From the NCBI RefSeq assembly GCF_041438865.1, contig NZ_CP109450.1:7247501-7311500 (forward strand): DNA of 64,000 nucleotides, in the 5' to 3' direction. Shown here piece after piece: positions 1 through 7,887 of this stretch. Both the position numbers and the translations under genes were made by a program. Below the pieces are notes generated by a model. That model saw only the letters and a program-made list of their open reading frames with translations, did no database searches and was not told the DNA's origin. This DNA comes from Streptomyces sp. NBC_01471. GTDB lineage: Bacteria; Actinomycetota; Actinomycetes; Streptomycetales; Streptomycetaceae. Position 1 is the stretch's first letter; every line of letters starts with the position of its first letter.

Positions 1-679
1 GCCGCTCGGCTATCGCGCTGAGGCGGGGGAGGACCTTGCGGATGTCGGGGCTGCCGCTGTGAAGGAGGACGATCACCAGATTGGCGCCTTCTATACAGAT
101 CAGCGCGCGGGGGGTGTTCTGTGGCGTACTGGCCTGGGCTGTTCGCCACAGGGCTTGATGAGCTGCCTGAATGGCGGTGCCGGTGAAGCGGCACACGGTG
201 GCGTGCGTGACGCCGACGGTTCCCAGGACCTTGAGGGCCAGCACCACCTGGCCGTTGAGGAGGAGGTGCAGTGCGGCGCTGTGCAGCCGCTGCTCGGCGC
301 GCAGAGTCTCTTCAGCTCGATGGACGCGGGCCTGTATGCGCAGGAGATCAACACAGGTCTCCGCGATGAGGGCGACGCGGGCTGTGGCAACTGCGGGACC
401 GGGGCTGACGACGAGCACCGCGTCAGTGGTCCTGCGGATAGTGAGGTGGGGAAGGGGCCGGGGGTGCGCGGCGGCGCGCACCCCCTCGGGTCCAGCGGTG
501 CGAGGGGTGCTGCAGATGACGTCGCCCATGAGGTCCACCAGCACAACCCAGCCGTCGGCCAGGGCCGCGGCCTCGGTGATCAGTTGAGCATCGGAGTGGG
601 CCGCCGCGCGGGTGAGCCGTCGCATTACCTGATACCGGCTCTCCTCGGGCGAGGCGGGCTCCGCACTGCTCGTGGTCAC
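1..679 (-). CDS. PucR-like helix-turn-helix regulator, 3' end outside the window
   Basis: An open frame starts with GTG at 679 on the minus strand and runs off the left edge without a stop, so only about 226 residues are seen. The protein has an N-terminal region (ITEAAALADGWVVLVDLMG) that resembles the ligand or PAS-like start of PucR/CdaR regulators. A long charged helix rich in Arg, Glu and Gln follows, then LHLLLNGQVVLALKVLG, which is the usual entry to the central domain of that family; the C-terminal DNA-binding domain would lie outside. The start overlaps the stop of the upstream methyltransferase as GTGA, so the two are translationally coupled. It is third in an operon with an XRE regulator and a DUF574 methyltransferase. 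Family assignment rests on pattern only; the reading frame itself is clear. Confidence 0.7.
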   Translation of the reverse strand, partial: MTTSSAEPASPEESRYQVMRRLTRAAAHSDAQLITEAAALADGWVVLVDLMGDVICSTPRTAGPEGVRAAAHPRPLPHLTIRRTTDAVLVVSPGPAVATARVALIAETCVDLLRIQARVHRAEETLRAEQRLHSAALHLLLNGQVVLALKVLGTVGVTHATVCRFTGTAIQAAHQALWRTAQASTPQNTPRALICIEGANLVIVLLHSGSPDIRKVLPRLSAIAER

Positions 680-1473
680 GGGATCAGCGCCACCCCTCCC
701 CATCCGGCGCGGTCGGTGAGGGTGCCTGTGTTGGCATCCGGACGCCAGCGCGGCCAACTGGTGAATCCGGGCTCCACCAGTTCGGTGCCCTCGAAGAGCT
801 CGATTGCTACGGACGGCTCACGCAGCAGGTACGGGATGGCGCCCGAGCTGTTGTACTCGTCCTGCACGACCTGGTGGGCGGCGTCGGCGGCCGTGGAGTG
901 GCTCAGGGCAAGGTAGCTGCCCGAGGGAAGCCGGTCGACCAGCCGCTTGACCAGCCCGCGGGCCTCCTCCCAGCCGACGATGTGGCCGAGCACGTCGCTG
1001 ATGACCAGGCCGATCGGCTGCGTCATGTCCAGAGTCTCAGATGCCCCGCTCAGTACTTTTTCGGTATCGCGCATGTCTGCCTCGACATAGGCGGTAGCGC
1101 CTTCGGGGGTGCTGGTGAGCAGTGCATGGACGTGCAGCAGCACGATCGGGTCGTGGTCGACGTAGACGATCTTACTGGTGGGGTCGATCCGCTGCACGAC
1201 TTCGTGGGTGTTGTTGGAAGTGGGCAGCCCCGCTCCGAGGTCTATGAACTGCCGGAGTCCGGCGTCCCTGGCCAAGAAGGTGGTGGTGCGGCGCAGGAAA
1301 TCCCGAGACTCCCCGGCGAAGGGGGCGATGAGGGGGTACTTGCTGCTGTAGGCGTCGCCGGCGGCCTGGTCGGCAGGGTAATGGTCCTTTCCGCCCAGCC
1401 AGTAGTTCCAGACTCTGGCGGAGTGGGGAACGGACGTGTCGATCTGAGGAGACAGTCGGGTTGGCTCTGTCAT
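676..1473 (-). CDS. DUF574-type SAM-dependent methyltransferase
   Basis: 265 residues. The N-terminus (SARVWNYWLGGKDHYPAD, residues about 15-33) and the Rossmann-type motif FIDLGAGLPT are hallmarks of the actinobacterial DUF574 SAM-dependent methyltransferase family; DHDPIVLLH and ISDVLGHI fit the later strands of the fold. The family is large in Streptomyces, often next to XRE/DUF5753 regulators, and mostly of unknown substrate. I chose ATG at 1473 because it overlaps the stop of the preceding XRE gene (ATGA) and matches the normal family start; an upstream in-frame GTG would add 16 residues without family resemblance. Its own stop overlaps the next gene start (GTGA), so three genes form one coupled operon. 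Likely cytoplasmic with a regulatory or small-molecule methylation role, which is inference. Confidence 0.88.
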   Translation of the reverse strand: MTEPTRLSPQIDTSVPHSARVWNYWLGGKDHYPADQAAGDAYSSKYPLIAPFAGESRDFLRRTTTFLARDAGLRQFIDLGAGLPTSNNTHEVVQRIDPTSKIVYVDHDPIVLLHVHALLTSTPEGATAYVEADMRDTEKVLSGASETLDMTQPIGLVISDVLGHIVGWEEARGLVKRLVDRLPSGSYLALSHSTAADAAHQVVQDEYNSSGAIPYLLREPSVAIELFEGTELVEPGFTSWPRWRPDANTGTLTDRAGWGGVALIP

Positions 1474-2318
1474 GGGGTAAGTGCTTCTTTCGATTTGTCT
1501 GGATGAGGTGCGATAACACACGCGTGATCAAGCAGCATGTGATAGGCCGTCACCGTATGGAGGCTGTTGGAGACATCGGCGGTTCCAGGCAGGGTCCCCT
1601 CTCTTACCGCATGGTCTGGAATCTCGGGAACGTCGACGCGGTACAGAGTCACGGTCGGCATTCCGGTCATGACGTGGAGCGGTCCGTTGAGCGGGTGGAT
1701 CTGCAAGGCCACATCCGAGCGCTCCGCGGCGGCGCGGAGCGCGAGTCGCTGGTCGTTCATCACCTCTGCGTCACCCACCGTGGTATTCAGGGCGGCGGCG
1801 GACATGAGGGCCCAAAGGCGCGTCTTGCGGTCCCGTAGCCTTCTTTGCCGTTCCATCAACAGATCAGTTCGTTGATCTCTGGCCTCGGGGGAGAGGTCCG
1901 GCCGGCGAACGTCGTCGACGGCGCGGGCATAGGCCGGGGTGCGTAGCAGGGCCGGAACCAGCGCTGGTTCCCAGACGCGGATGATGCTCGTCGCGGACTC
2001 CACGCTCATCAAGTCGAGCTGCCAGGAGTCCATGACTGAGCGCCAGGGATGCCACCAACCGGGCAGATTGGCCCTCGCGAGTTGCCCGAGAACCTCCTCA
2101 ATTTCCGCGAACCCTGCTCCGTATGCCTTCAGCAGAGTATGGACTTGCCCCTCGTCCAGAGAGGTCTCAGCCAGTTCGATACGGCGGACAGTTGCCGTGT
2201 GAGCGCCGAGTGCATCGGCGGCCTCCCCTCTGGTCATCCCCGCGGCCTCACGCAAGGTTTTAAGCCGAGTGGCGAGAACTAGGTGCGCGACGGTCCGACC
2301 AGACCTTTCGCGAGCCAC
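1470..2318 (-). CDS. XRE-family regulator with DUF5753-type C-terminal domain
   Basis: 282 residues. An N-terminal Cro/C1 helix-turn-helix (LKTLREAAGMTRGEAADAL, residues about 20-38) is followed by a long C-terminal domain (about 110-280) with LDLMSVESATSIIRVWEPAL and ALLRTPAYARAV, the DUF5753 pattern of Streptomyces pleiotropic-type XRE regulators. The GTG at 2318 has GGAGGGAG just upstream, better than the in-frame start at 2390. It is the first gene of the leftward operon and ends in an ATGA overlap with the methyltransferase. Such regulators usually pair with a small DUF397 protein, but none is seen beside it here. Autoregulation through the direct repeat upstream is possible. Confidence 0.88.
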   Translation of the reverse strand: MARERSGRTVAHLVLATRLKTLREAAGMTRGEAADALGAHTATVRRIELAETSLDEGQVHTLLKAYGAGFAEIEEVLGQLARANLPGWWHPWRSVMDSWQLDLMSVESATSIIRVWEPALVPALLRTPAYARAVDDVRRPDLSPEARDQRTDLLMERQRRLRDRKTRLWALMSAAALNTTVGDAEVMNDQRLALRAAAERSDVALQIHPLNGPLHVMTGMPTVTLYRVDVPEIPDHAVREGTLPGTADVSNSLHTVTAYHMLLDHACVIAPHPDKSKEALTP

Positions 2319-2360
2319 GAACTCTCCCTCCGACACTTTCTGCATCCTGCGGACATTGCA

Positions 2361-2374
2361 TACCTTGTACCTTG
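2361..2374 (-). promoter_or_regulatory. Tandem CAAGGTA repeat upstream of the XRE operon
   Basis: In an AT-richer patch about 45 bases ahead of the XRE start, the minus strand reads CAAGGTACAAGGTA, two adjacent copies of a heptamer, flanked on both sides by TGCA. Its position fits an operator for the XRE protein or a promoter element. This is sequence pattern only. Confidence 0.35.
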
Positions 2375-2642
2375 CATTCTTCGTGCGCAACCCCTGAGTA
2401 TGGTCAACCTGCCGCAGCTACCGCGTAGTAGGGCGTCCCGCGATCTTGTCTATGACCGTCGCCGGATCCCGCTGCTTCGCATACGCCGCGTTGAACGGGT
2501 CTTTGGCTGCACCGAGCTTGGCCGACGAGTTCGGGAATTCAGGGCGGGGGGAGAGCAGATGAACAGGATTGACCAATGAGCCGGCCCGTGGGCCTCTTGG
2601 AACGATGAAAGCTGCCATCGCGGCGTTCGTTGAAGCGATGCT

Positions 2643-3014
2643 GTGGGCCTTCTGGCAACTGGCAGGGGCTTTCGAACGGGTGCGGCACGATGCGGCTGGG
2701 TCAAGGTGAGCGGGCTGGTCTCCCTGACGGGGGATGCAATCAAGGCCGAACAGATGGCTGCTGCCGAGACATCGGGTGCACTCGTCTTCCTTGCCCTGGG
2801 GCCCCGGCCGCTGACAGGCGCCACGGTGGACAGGCTCGACCGGCTCCTGCGTCGGCTGGCCAAGCGCAGGGCGGCCGGTGTGATTCTGTCTGCCCATTCT
2901 TCTTCGCGTGGATATTCCGCCGCGACCCGAGCCAGGCTCGCTGCATCAGGCATCCAATACGCCCCTGGCAGCACACACCTCCCGGATCTTGCATATCAAG
3001 GAGTCGACCGATGA
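2643..3014 (+). CDS. Hypothetical protein, coupled to the next gene
   Basis: Up to 123 residues. The C-terminal part (about 25-110) reads like a compact alpha/beta protein: GALVFLALGPRPLTG, then LDRLLRRLAKRRAAG and VILSAHSSSRGYSAATRAR. The stop overlaps the next ATG as ATGA, which supports the frame. The true start is unsure: GTG at 2643 gives the full length, while GTG at 2703 (VSGLVSLTGDAIKAEQ) is a plausible internal start. I do not recognise a family. The region upstream, 2391-2642, shows no convincing gene. Confidence 0.5.
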   Translation: MGLLATGRGFRTGAARCGWVKVSGLVSLTGDAIKAEQMAAAETSGALVFLALGPRPLTGATVDRLDRLLRRLAKRRAAGVILSAHSSSRGYSAATRARLAASGIQYAPGSTHLPDLAYQGVDR

Positions 3015-3529
3015 CCGACCCTCATACCGACGGGTCCACTTCTGATGAATTCAAGGGTTTCAACGAAGCCAGACGCCTCATGTGGTGTCATGAGGCTCGC
3101 GCCCGCGTGCACGAGCAGTTAGAGCTGACGGCCTTCATTGCTGACGCCGACGTCGCAGCAGTCCATGTCGACAACACCACCAGGGCGGACCGTGTGTTCC
3201 TCGTGGCGTTCAACCAGACCGGCCAGCAGGTCGGTATCGACACCCTTTACATCGACGAGCCCAGCCAGCGCCTCGACATCGCGCCGGAGTTCGACCACGA
3301 CTTCACCAACATGGACGTTGTGCCCACATCTCAACTTGAACAGGCAATCGCCCGCGAAAACGGCTGGGTTGTCAACCTGAAGGCGCTACGCGAGTACGAT
3401 CCCTTGGCTGATCGTCGGGCAGCGCAGCGCGCAGTGTTCCTCGCGCATCTACAGGACATGATAAAGAACGGCGATGTCCGCGGGTTCCTGTTTGGCCGGG
3501 GTGAGTCCGACGACACCGATACGGCGTGA
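3011..3529 (+). CDS. Hypothetical acidic protein with one TTA codon
   Basis: 172 residues with no recognised domain. The sequence is soluble and acidic (DEFKGFNEARRLMWCHEARA near the N-terminus; a beta-strand-rich middle with RVFLVAFNQTGQQVGIDTLY). The start is fixed by the ATGA overlap with the preceding gene; the open frame extends upstream to 2630 but overlaps that gene. Codon 37 is TTA (3119-3121), which in Streptomyces needs the bldA tRNA, so translation may be growth-phase dependent. It forms a two-gene unit with the preceding ORF and is probably an element-borne accessory protein. Confidence 0.65.
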   Translation: MTDPHTDGSTSDEFKGFNEARRLMWCHEARARVHEQLELTAFIADADVAAVHVDNTTRADRVFLVAFNQTGQQVGIDTLYIDEPSQRLDIAPEFDHDFTNMDVVPTSQLEQAIARENGWVVNLKALREYDPLADRRAAQRAVFLAHLQDMIKNGDVRGFLFGRGESDDTDTA

Positions 3530-4408
3530 GAACCACGACCTCGTGCCTCAGGAAACTCCGCCAGCTGCACGCCTGGCGTCGCGTTCCGATGGCTGACGGA
3601 GTGGCCACCTCAGCTTCGCGCCCTAGGGTGTTGGCCTCGGGGCTGGGCCGGCGTAGCCGACCCGGGGACGGAGAAGAAGCCGAAACGGGGCGGGTGTTCG
3701 CGCATTCAGCTCATTCCTCGCTTGTACGTCTACGTCTCATCAGGGGCATCGGTGATGCTCCTGATGAGACGTTTTACTGCCACTGGCTGTACGTGAGGGC
3801 GACGTCGACGACCGATGTGCCGAGCAAGACACCGACGCGTCTCGCCGGTTCACCGGTCGGGCCACGCATCGGCCGTCAACCAGACATCAAGAAGGCTCGA
3901 TTACCTAACGTTCCATTCCGGCAGCGCCCGCACGACTACCAGCACCCGCTCATGCCGCACTCGTGCGACGGGTGCTGGTGTAAGGGAGAGAACGACCGGA
4001 TCGACTACGGATGGGGCCACCACACGAGCGTGCCGCAGGCCTCCGACCGGGACTCGTTGGCGGATGCCGGGGGCACGCCCGGCTAGTTTCCCAGGTAGCA
4101 GCCGGCGAACGGTAGCGCCGGCGTCTTCTCGTTCCGACGGGCGAACATTGAGGTGGACGCGGTGCATCACAGCTGATGATCGCCTGCTCGACATCATGTC
4201 GATCCCTGGGTTCCTCGCATCCGGCCACGACCGAGAGCTCGCGCAACCCGAGGGGACCCCGGCGCTCACGACCCGGGTCTCAAACCTCTCACCGGTCTTC
4301 GAGAGCCTGCCGAGGAGATCACCCAGATCGTCAGCAGACAAGCCGACCACATCCTGGAGCACGGCTGAGCCATCACTCGAACCATCACCACCGAAGACGG
4401 AGGCATCC
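3530..4408. other. Long intergenic region without a convincing gene
   Basis: About 880 bases. Open frames on both strands are Arg/Ser-rich and look like artefacts of high GC. The only clear structure is the hairpin at 3732-3772. No start with a good ribosome site is seen until 4409. Confidence 0.5.
3732..3772 (+). terminator. Very long hairpin followed by T residues
   Basis: A 19-base-pair stem (left arm 3732-3750, right arm 3754-3772) with a three-base loop GGT. All pairs are Watson-Crick except one G-T, and TTT follows. It fits a strong intrinsic terminator for the unit ending at 3529, although it lies 200 bases downstream. A role as a structured regulatory or replication signal cannot be excluded. 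Confidence 0.6.
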
Positions 4409-5065
4409 ATGGGAACGCAGGTCCCGAAGAAGCACACCGACTCCTGCCACGCCCAGGGAACTCCGGAATGGCAGGCGTGGGACGCCGAGCGCCGCGCCGA
4501 AGCTGCTGACGATGGTTTTTTCCTCGCAGCTTCGATCGGAGCCGAGCCCTCGATGTACTTCCCCGAACGGGACGGCAAAGCCGTCCCGGAGGACGGGGCT
4601 TGGATCATCGTGGTCGAGGAACCTTTCACCGAACTGCGCTCCCGCTTCCGGGTGCCGCCCCTGAGTATGTGGCGAGCCCGCCCACACGAGCTGAACGCCG
4701 AGGCCATCGTTTCGAGGGGCGTGAAGATCCACCCCAAGCAGGCGATCATCGCCACGCCCGGGGGAGACCTGCACCTGTGGCCGCACGAGTATGTCGTCGT
4801 AGACCGCCCCATGACGCTCGTATCTGATCCCGACGCGATGCTCCATGCCCTGGACAGACAGCCGGTCCTCGACAAGGACGCGCTGTTCTACCTGATGAGC
4901 CGTGGTATTCCGCGCGACGAGGCCGTGATGCTCCTGTTCGGCACGGTCACGTCCCTCGACTTCGTCTACGTGACGTTCCCGGAGTGGATCACTGATGCCC
5001 TCGCTGGTGCAGGGCAGAGCCTGCGCCGGTACATGGCGCTGAACCCCAGGAAGCCCACGCCCTGA
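4409..5065 (+). CDS. Hypothetical protein
   Basis: 218 residues starting at an ATG eight bases after GGAGG. The upstream extension of the open frame to 3815 is Arg/Ser-rich and non-coding in character, so I reject it. The protein begins MGTQVPKKHTDSCHAQGTP, contains aromatic-rich segments (WIIVVEEPFTELRSRFRVPP; LHLWPHEYVVVD) and ends MALNPRKPTP. No signal peptide, membrane segment or known motif is visible. The same frame continues past its stop with coding-like composition (see 5066-5166). Function unknown. Confidence 0.7.
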   Translation: MGTQVPKKHTDSCHAQGTPEWQAWDAERRAEAADDGFFLAASIGAEPSMYFPERDGKAVPEDGAWIIVVEEPFTELRSRFRVPPLSMWRARPHELNAEAIVSRGVKIHPKQAIIATPGGDLHLWPHEYVVVDRPMTLVSDPDAMLHALDRQPVLDKDALFYLMSRGIPRDEAVMLLFGTVTSLDFVYVTFPEWITDALAGAGQSLRRYMALNPRKPTP

Positions 5066-5166
5066 GCATCGGGCTACCTCGTCACCGAGGGGATCTGGGC
5101 CGAGTAGTTCGACCACGACGACACCGAAGACCCCGACGAAGAAGACGCGGATGACGAGGAGATCTG
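5066..5166 (+). pseudogene. Coding-like tail beyond two in-frame stops
   Basis: Directly after the TGA of the preceding gene, the same frame reads ASGYLVTEGIWAE, a TAG, then FDHDDTEDPDEEDADDEEI and a TGA. Codon choice is as GC3-rich as in the genes around it. It looks like the old C-terminus of that protein, or of a lost gene, cut by two nonsense codons. The following gene starts four bases after this last stop. Confidence 0.4.
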
Positions 5167-5169
5167 ACT

Positions 5170-5739
5170 GTGCGCGAGATTATGACCTGCCAGGACACTG
5201 GTACCACGATCGACTTCCGCAGTCAGGGCCCCTGTGAAGTCCGGCACCCGTGGCCGGCCGAGACCGCGGTCTGCGCAGTCAGCGGTGTCGTCCTCATCCG
5301 CAATGCCAAAGAGGGCGAACGCACGTCGTACACCATGCTTTTCATGGAGGTGTACCCGCCGGAAGCCGCCTTCATCCGCGGCGAAGGCGCGACTCCTGAG
5401 GCATGCGAAGACACCGCATGGGCCAAATACCAGCGCGCCCTGAACTGCTCCGACGGCAGTGGGTCCCACAACTGGGAAGCTCGTGGCTACCGCAATGGCG
5501 CTGGCTTCTGCTCTCGCTGCGGAACCTTCGGCTCGCAGATCATCACCAGCGAGCAGCTCGACCAGTTCTGCCGGGTCTGCGGCACGGGCACCACGTACCA
5601 CCGGGACACCGACAACGCAGCCGGCACCACGACGTTCCTCTGCGAGGAGCGCTACAAGACGCACAAGCCGACCTGTCATTTCTCCCACGACCGCCCCCTG
5701 GCGCAGCTGCTGGCCGCACTCATAGACGAAGAGGACTGA
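5170..5739 (+). CDS. Hypothetical Cys-rich, zinc-ribbon-like protein
   Basis: 189 residues. The C-terminal half has two CxxC pairs (FCSRCGTFG and FCRVCGTG, residues about 115-140) followed by a further Cys and His residues (LCEERYKTHKPTCHFSH), which suggests a structural zinc site. The N-terminal half (MTCQDTGTTIDFRSQGPCEV) is beta-like. The GTG start at 5170 follows GAGGAG at a normal distance; an ATG at 5182 is the alternative. It resembles other small Cys-containing proteins of this region (6518, 7888) in style but not in obvious sequence. Function unknown. Confidence 0.72.
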   Translation: MREIMTCQDTGTTIDFRSQGPCEVRHPWPAETAVCAVSGVVLIRNAKEGERTSYTMLFMEVYPPEAAFIRGEGATPEACEDTAWAKYQRALNCSDGSGSHNWEARGYRNGAGFCSRCGTFGSQIITSEQLDQFCRVCGTGTTYHRDTDNAAGTTTFLCEERYKTHKPTCHFSHDRPLAQLLAALIDEED

Positions 5740-6517
5740 TCCCAGCGCCACGGCGCAGAAACGAGGACCGGCCATCTCCGACTCCACAGACCGCAGGTCT
5801 TGCGTCCACGCCGCCGTCGCGAACCACGAGCACCGGGCCATCCTCTACCAGGACTTTGAGGCGGTGCCCGTCGGATCCACTAGCTGCTTCTCGCCAAGCG
5901 GGATGGATGCCGCTCGCACTGCTACCGGCTGAGCCCCATAGGGCCGACGCTATTCCCTGGGACGACGAGGTCTTCACCCTGCACTGCGGGCCGGTCAACG
6001 ACGAGAGGCTCGTCGAGCTACTCGTCGCGGGCTCGTCACCGGGTGTGGCTCTTCGGGGGAGGGCAGCCTCCCGCACGGGCTATGCTCCGACCCCGACGAC
6101 ATGGACCATGGGACCGTAACCTCGTGCGGTGGGAGATCGGCAGCAATGAGGAGGCCTCGCCGGCCCAAGTCGCCCTGGGTGCTTGGCGGAGGAACTTCCG
6201 ACGGGGCACCGCGCAGCTTTCTGCCGACGGCGGCTGCGTCTTCACCGTCATCGGCCGGTCCACCGGCCGGGACCTTAGGATCGACTAGAGCGACGAACAC
6301 TTCCGCTGATCCAGCACGGCTGGCGACGCGCTACGAGCTCTGTACGGGTCCCGACGCCGGTGCGACGCAGCGGGCGGCGCAGCCGCCCCGGACGACGTAT
6401 GGGATGCCGAGAAGCCCTGGGGGACCCGTGTTCCCTAGAGCTTTTGTATTCCTGCGCCCGCTACGAGTACTACGAAGCGCTGGCTGTGCCAACACATGAA
6501 AGAGGGATGACAGCGCA
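5740..6517. other. Intergenic region with a probable gene remnant
   Basis: About 780 bases with no intact gene. Between about 6100 and 6288 on the plus strand, one frame has coding-like codon use (WEIGSNEEASPAQVALGAW, then CVFTVIGRSTGRDLRID and a stop). A different frame just before it (EVFTLHCGPVNDERLVELLV, about 5960-6020) also looks coding. This suggests a frameshifted, decayed gene. The rest shows nothing I can support. Confidence 0.4.
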
Positions 6518-6865
6518 ATGCAGGACTTCACCGCAGGCAGGCCCCGCAAGAGTTCCAAGCCGAACCCGGCAAATCAGAGCGTCACGTTCACGGGCCTGAA
6601 CGTCGATGACGACGACCCGAATGTGGCAGCCCTCAAGAAATCCATCGCTGGGAACCTCGCCCCGACGGGCGCCAACAGCAACAGCATCACCTTCGTCGAG
6701 CCGGCTGACATCACCGATGCCCGCAACCGGATCCGAGGGCGAGAGCACGCTTACATGCACGTGAGCGACGGCACATTCCATGGTTGCCTGTGCGGCTACA
6801 CCGTGCAGCGCGCCGTGCCACCCGGGGCACCTGAGTGTCCCGTCTGCGTGCTTCTCGACGCCTGA
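6518..6865 (+). CDS. Hypothetical small protein with C-terminal Cys pairs
   Basis: 115 residues. The N-terminus is basic and disordered (RPRKSSKPNPANQ); the centre is acidic; the end carries GCLCGYTVQRAVPPG and ECPVCVLLDA, i.e. a CxC and a CxxC that could bind zinc. The ribosome site is weak (GAGGGATGACAGCGCA). A palindrome at 6871-6886 lies just after the stop and may terminate it. No family recognised. Confidence 0.6.
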   Translation: MQDFTAGRPRKSSKPNPANQSVTFTGLNVDDDDPNVAALKKSIAGNLAPTGANSNSITFVEPADITDARNRIRGREHAYMHVSDGTFHGCLCGYTVQRAVPPGAPECPVCVLLDA

Positions 6866-6870
6866 ACGGC

Positions 6871-6886
6871 GCAGGGCCGGCCCTGC
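6871..6886 (+). terminator. GC palindrome after a small gene
   Basis: GCAGGGCCGGCCCTGC is a perfect 16-base palindrome six bases after the stop of the preceding gene. It has no loop and no T-run, so termination is possible rather than shown. From here to 7200 (about 310 bases) I see nothing else. Confidence 0.35.
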
Positions 6887-7200
6887 CGCTCGTGCCACCA
6901 CGTTCGTGTCCAGGTCAGCGAGTCACCGGCCTGGTCCTGTGGTCCTAGCCCATGGCGGATTCCCTGAAGCTCCGCGTGGCTGTCTGATTTCCGCCGTGCT
7001 CATGGCCTGGATCGGGCAACGGCATCGGGCAGAGACAGACATTCGCGGGCGCTGTCTACACGGAGTCCGATGAGACCCCGATAGGGCCCCAGAACAACGG
7101 CACTGCTCCAGCTCGCTTGAAGATCACCTCGACTGGTCCAGCGACGCACTCTGGTGACGTTGTCGCATGAACGCAACTACATCCGAGGGAGATCGTTGCC

Positions 7201-7371
7201 ATGCCGAACCACATTACGACCGAGATCACCGGTCCTGCAAAGCTTGTCGACACCCTGACCCGCACGCACACCGAGGCCGAGCGGGAGGCCGCACGGCTTG
7301 GCGTCCCCTTGACCCGGGTGGACGTCGTCGCAATCGCGCCAGCCGACGAGACCGAGGGAGACCGAGCATGA
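7201..7371 (+). CDS. Small hypothetical protein, 56 residues
   Basis: ATG at 7201 follows a GAGGGAG ribosome site, and the stop overlaps the next ATG as ATGA. The protein (MPNHITTEITGPAKLVDTLT, then a charged helix TEAEREAARLGVPLTRVDVV) has GC-rich third positions throughout. It is probably translated together with the next gene. No known family. Confidence 0.6.
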   Translation: MPNHITTEITGPAKLVDTLTRTHTEAEREAARLGVPLTRVDVVAIAPADETEGDRA

Positions 7372-7859
7372 CCACGCCCAACCCAGGCTTCCCGGTGGAT
7401 TCCAACCTGCGCCCCATGTACCGGTGCGTCCAGGAATTAGCGAGACTGGAGCCCGAACTGCCCGCCATGATGTTGACGCGCGAGTTCGTGACCCGCACGG
7501 TCGAGTCGGCCCTGCTGCGCATCCCGCTGCCGCCCGCCGTGCTGAGCTACGACCTTGCCGCGCATCGGTACGTCGTCCGGTCCGGTGGGGGCACGCTGGC
7601 CGCCCTGCACGAATTCATGCGCCCGGATTCCGAAGCTCGGCTTGTTGGTGTTGAGTTCGTCCTGCCTGACGGATGGGCGGGAGCCACGTTCACGGAATTG
7701 CCCGGTCGGGCGAAGACCCGCATCCAGGAAACTCCCCTGCGCCTGTTCGAGGTTGCCCCCACTCTCCCGGACGCCCTGGTGGTCAACCTTACGCGGCGCA
7801 TGAACGGCTGCCCGGGAGGTGATACCGCACGACGTAGTCGGCTAGACGTACCAGGCTGA
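7368..7859 (+). CDS. Hypothetical protein with a TTA codon
   Basis: 163 residues. The start is set by the ATGA overlap with the 56-residue gene and a GAGGGAG site. The core (RVQSALLRIPLPPAVLSYDL-like stretch, then VRSGGGTLAALHEFMRPDSE and FVLPDGWAGATFTELP) looks like a folded soluble protein but is not recognised. Codon 24 is TTA (7437-7439), implying bldA dependence. The last 20 residues (GCPGGDTARRSRLDVPG) run through what looks like the damaged start of the next gene, so the native C-terminus may be different. Confidence 0.6.
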   Translation: MTTPNPGFPVDSNLRPMYRCVQELARLEPELPAMMLTREFVTRTVESALLRIPLPPAVLSYDLAAHRYVVRSGGGTLAALHEFMRPDSEARLVGVEFVLPDGWAGATFTELPGRAKTRIQETPLRLFEVAPTLPDALVVNLTRRMNGCPGGDTARRSRLDVPG

Positions 7860-7887
7860 GAAGCTGTGCCCGAGCTGCACGCTGAAG

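Noticed and set aside
3815..4408. N-terminal extension of the gene at 4409
   Set aside because: Arg/Ser/Thr-rich, unlike the downstream protein, and a good GGAGG site supports the internal ATG.
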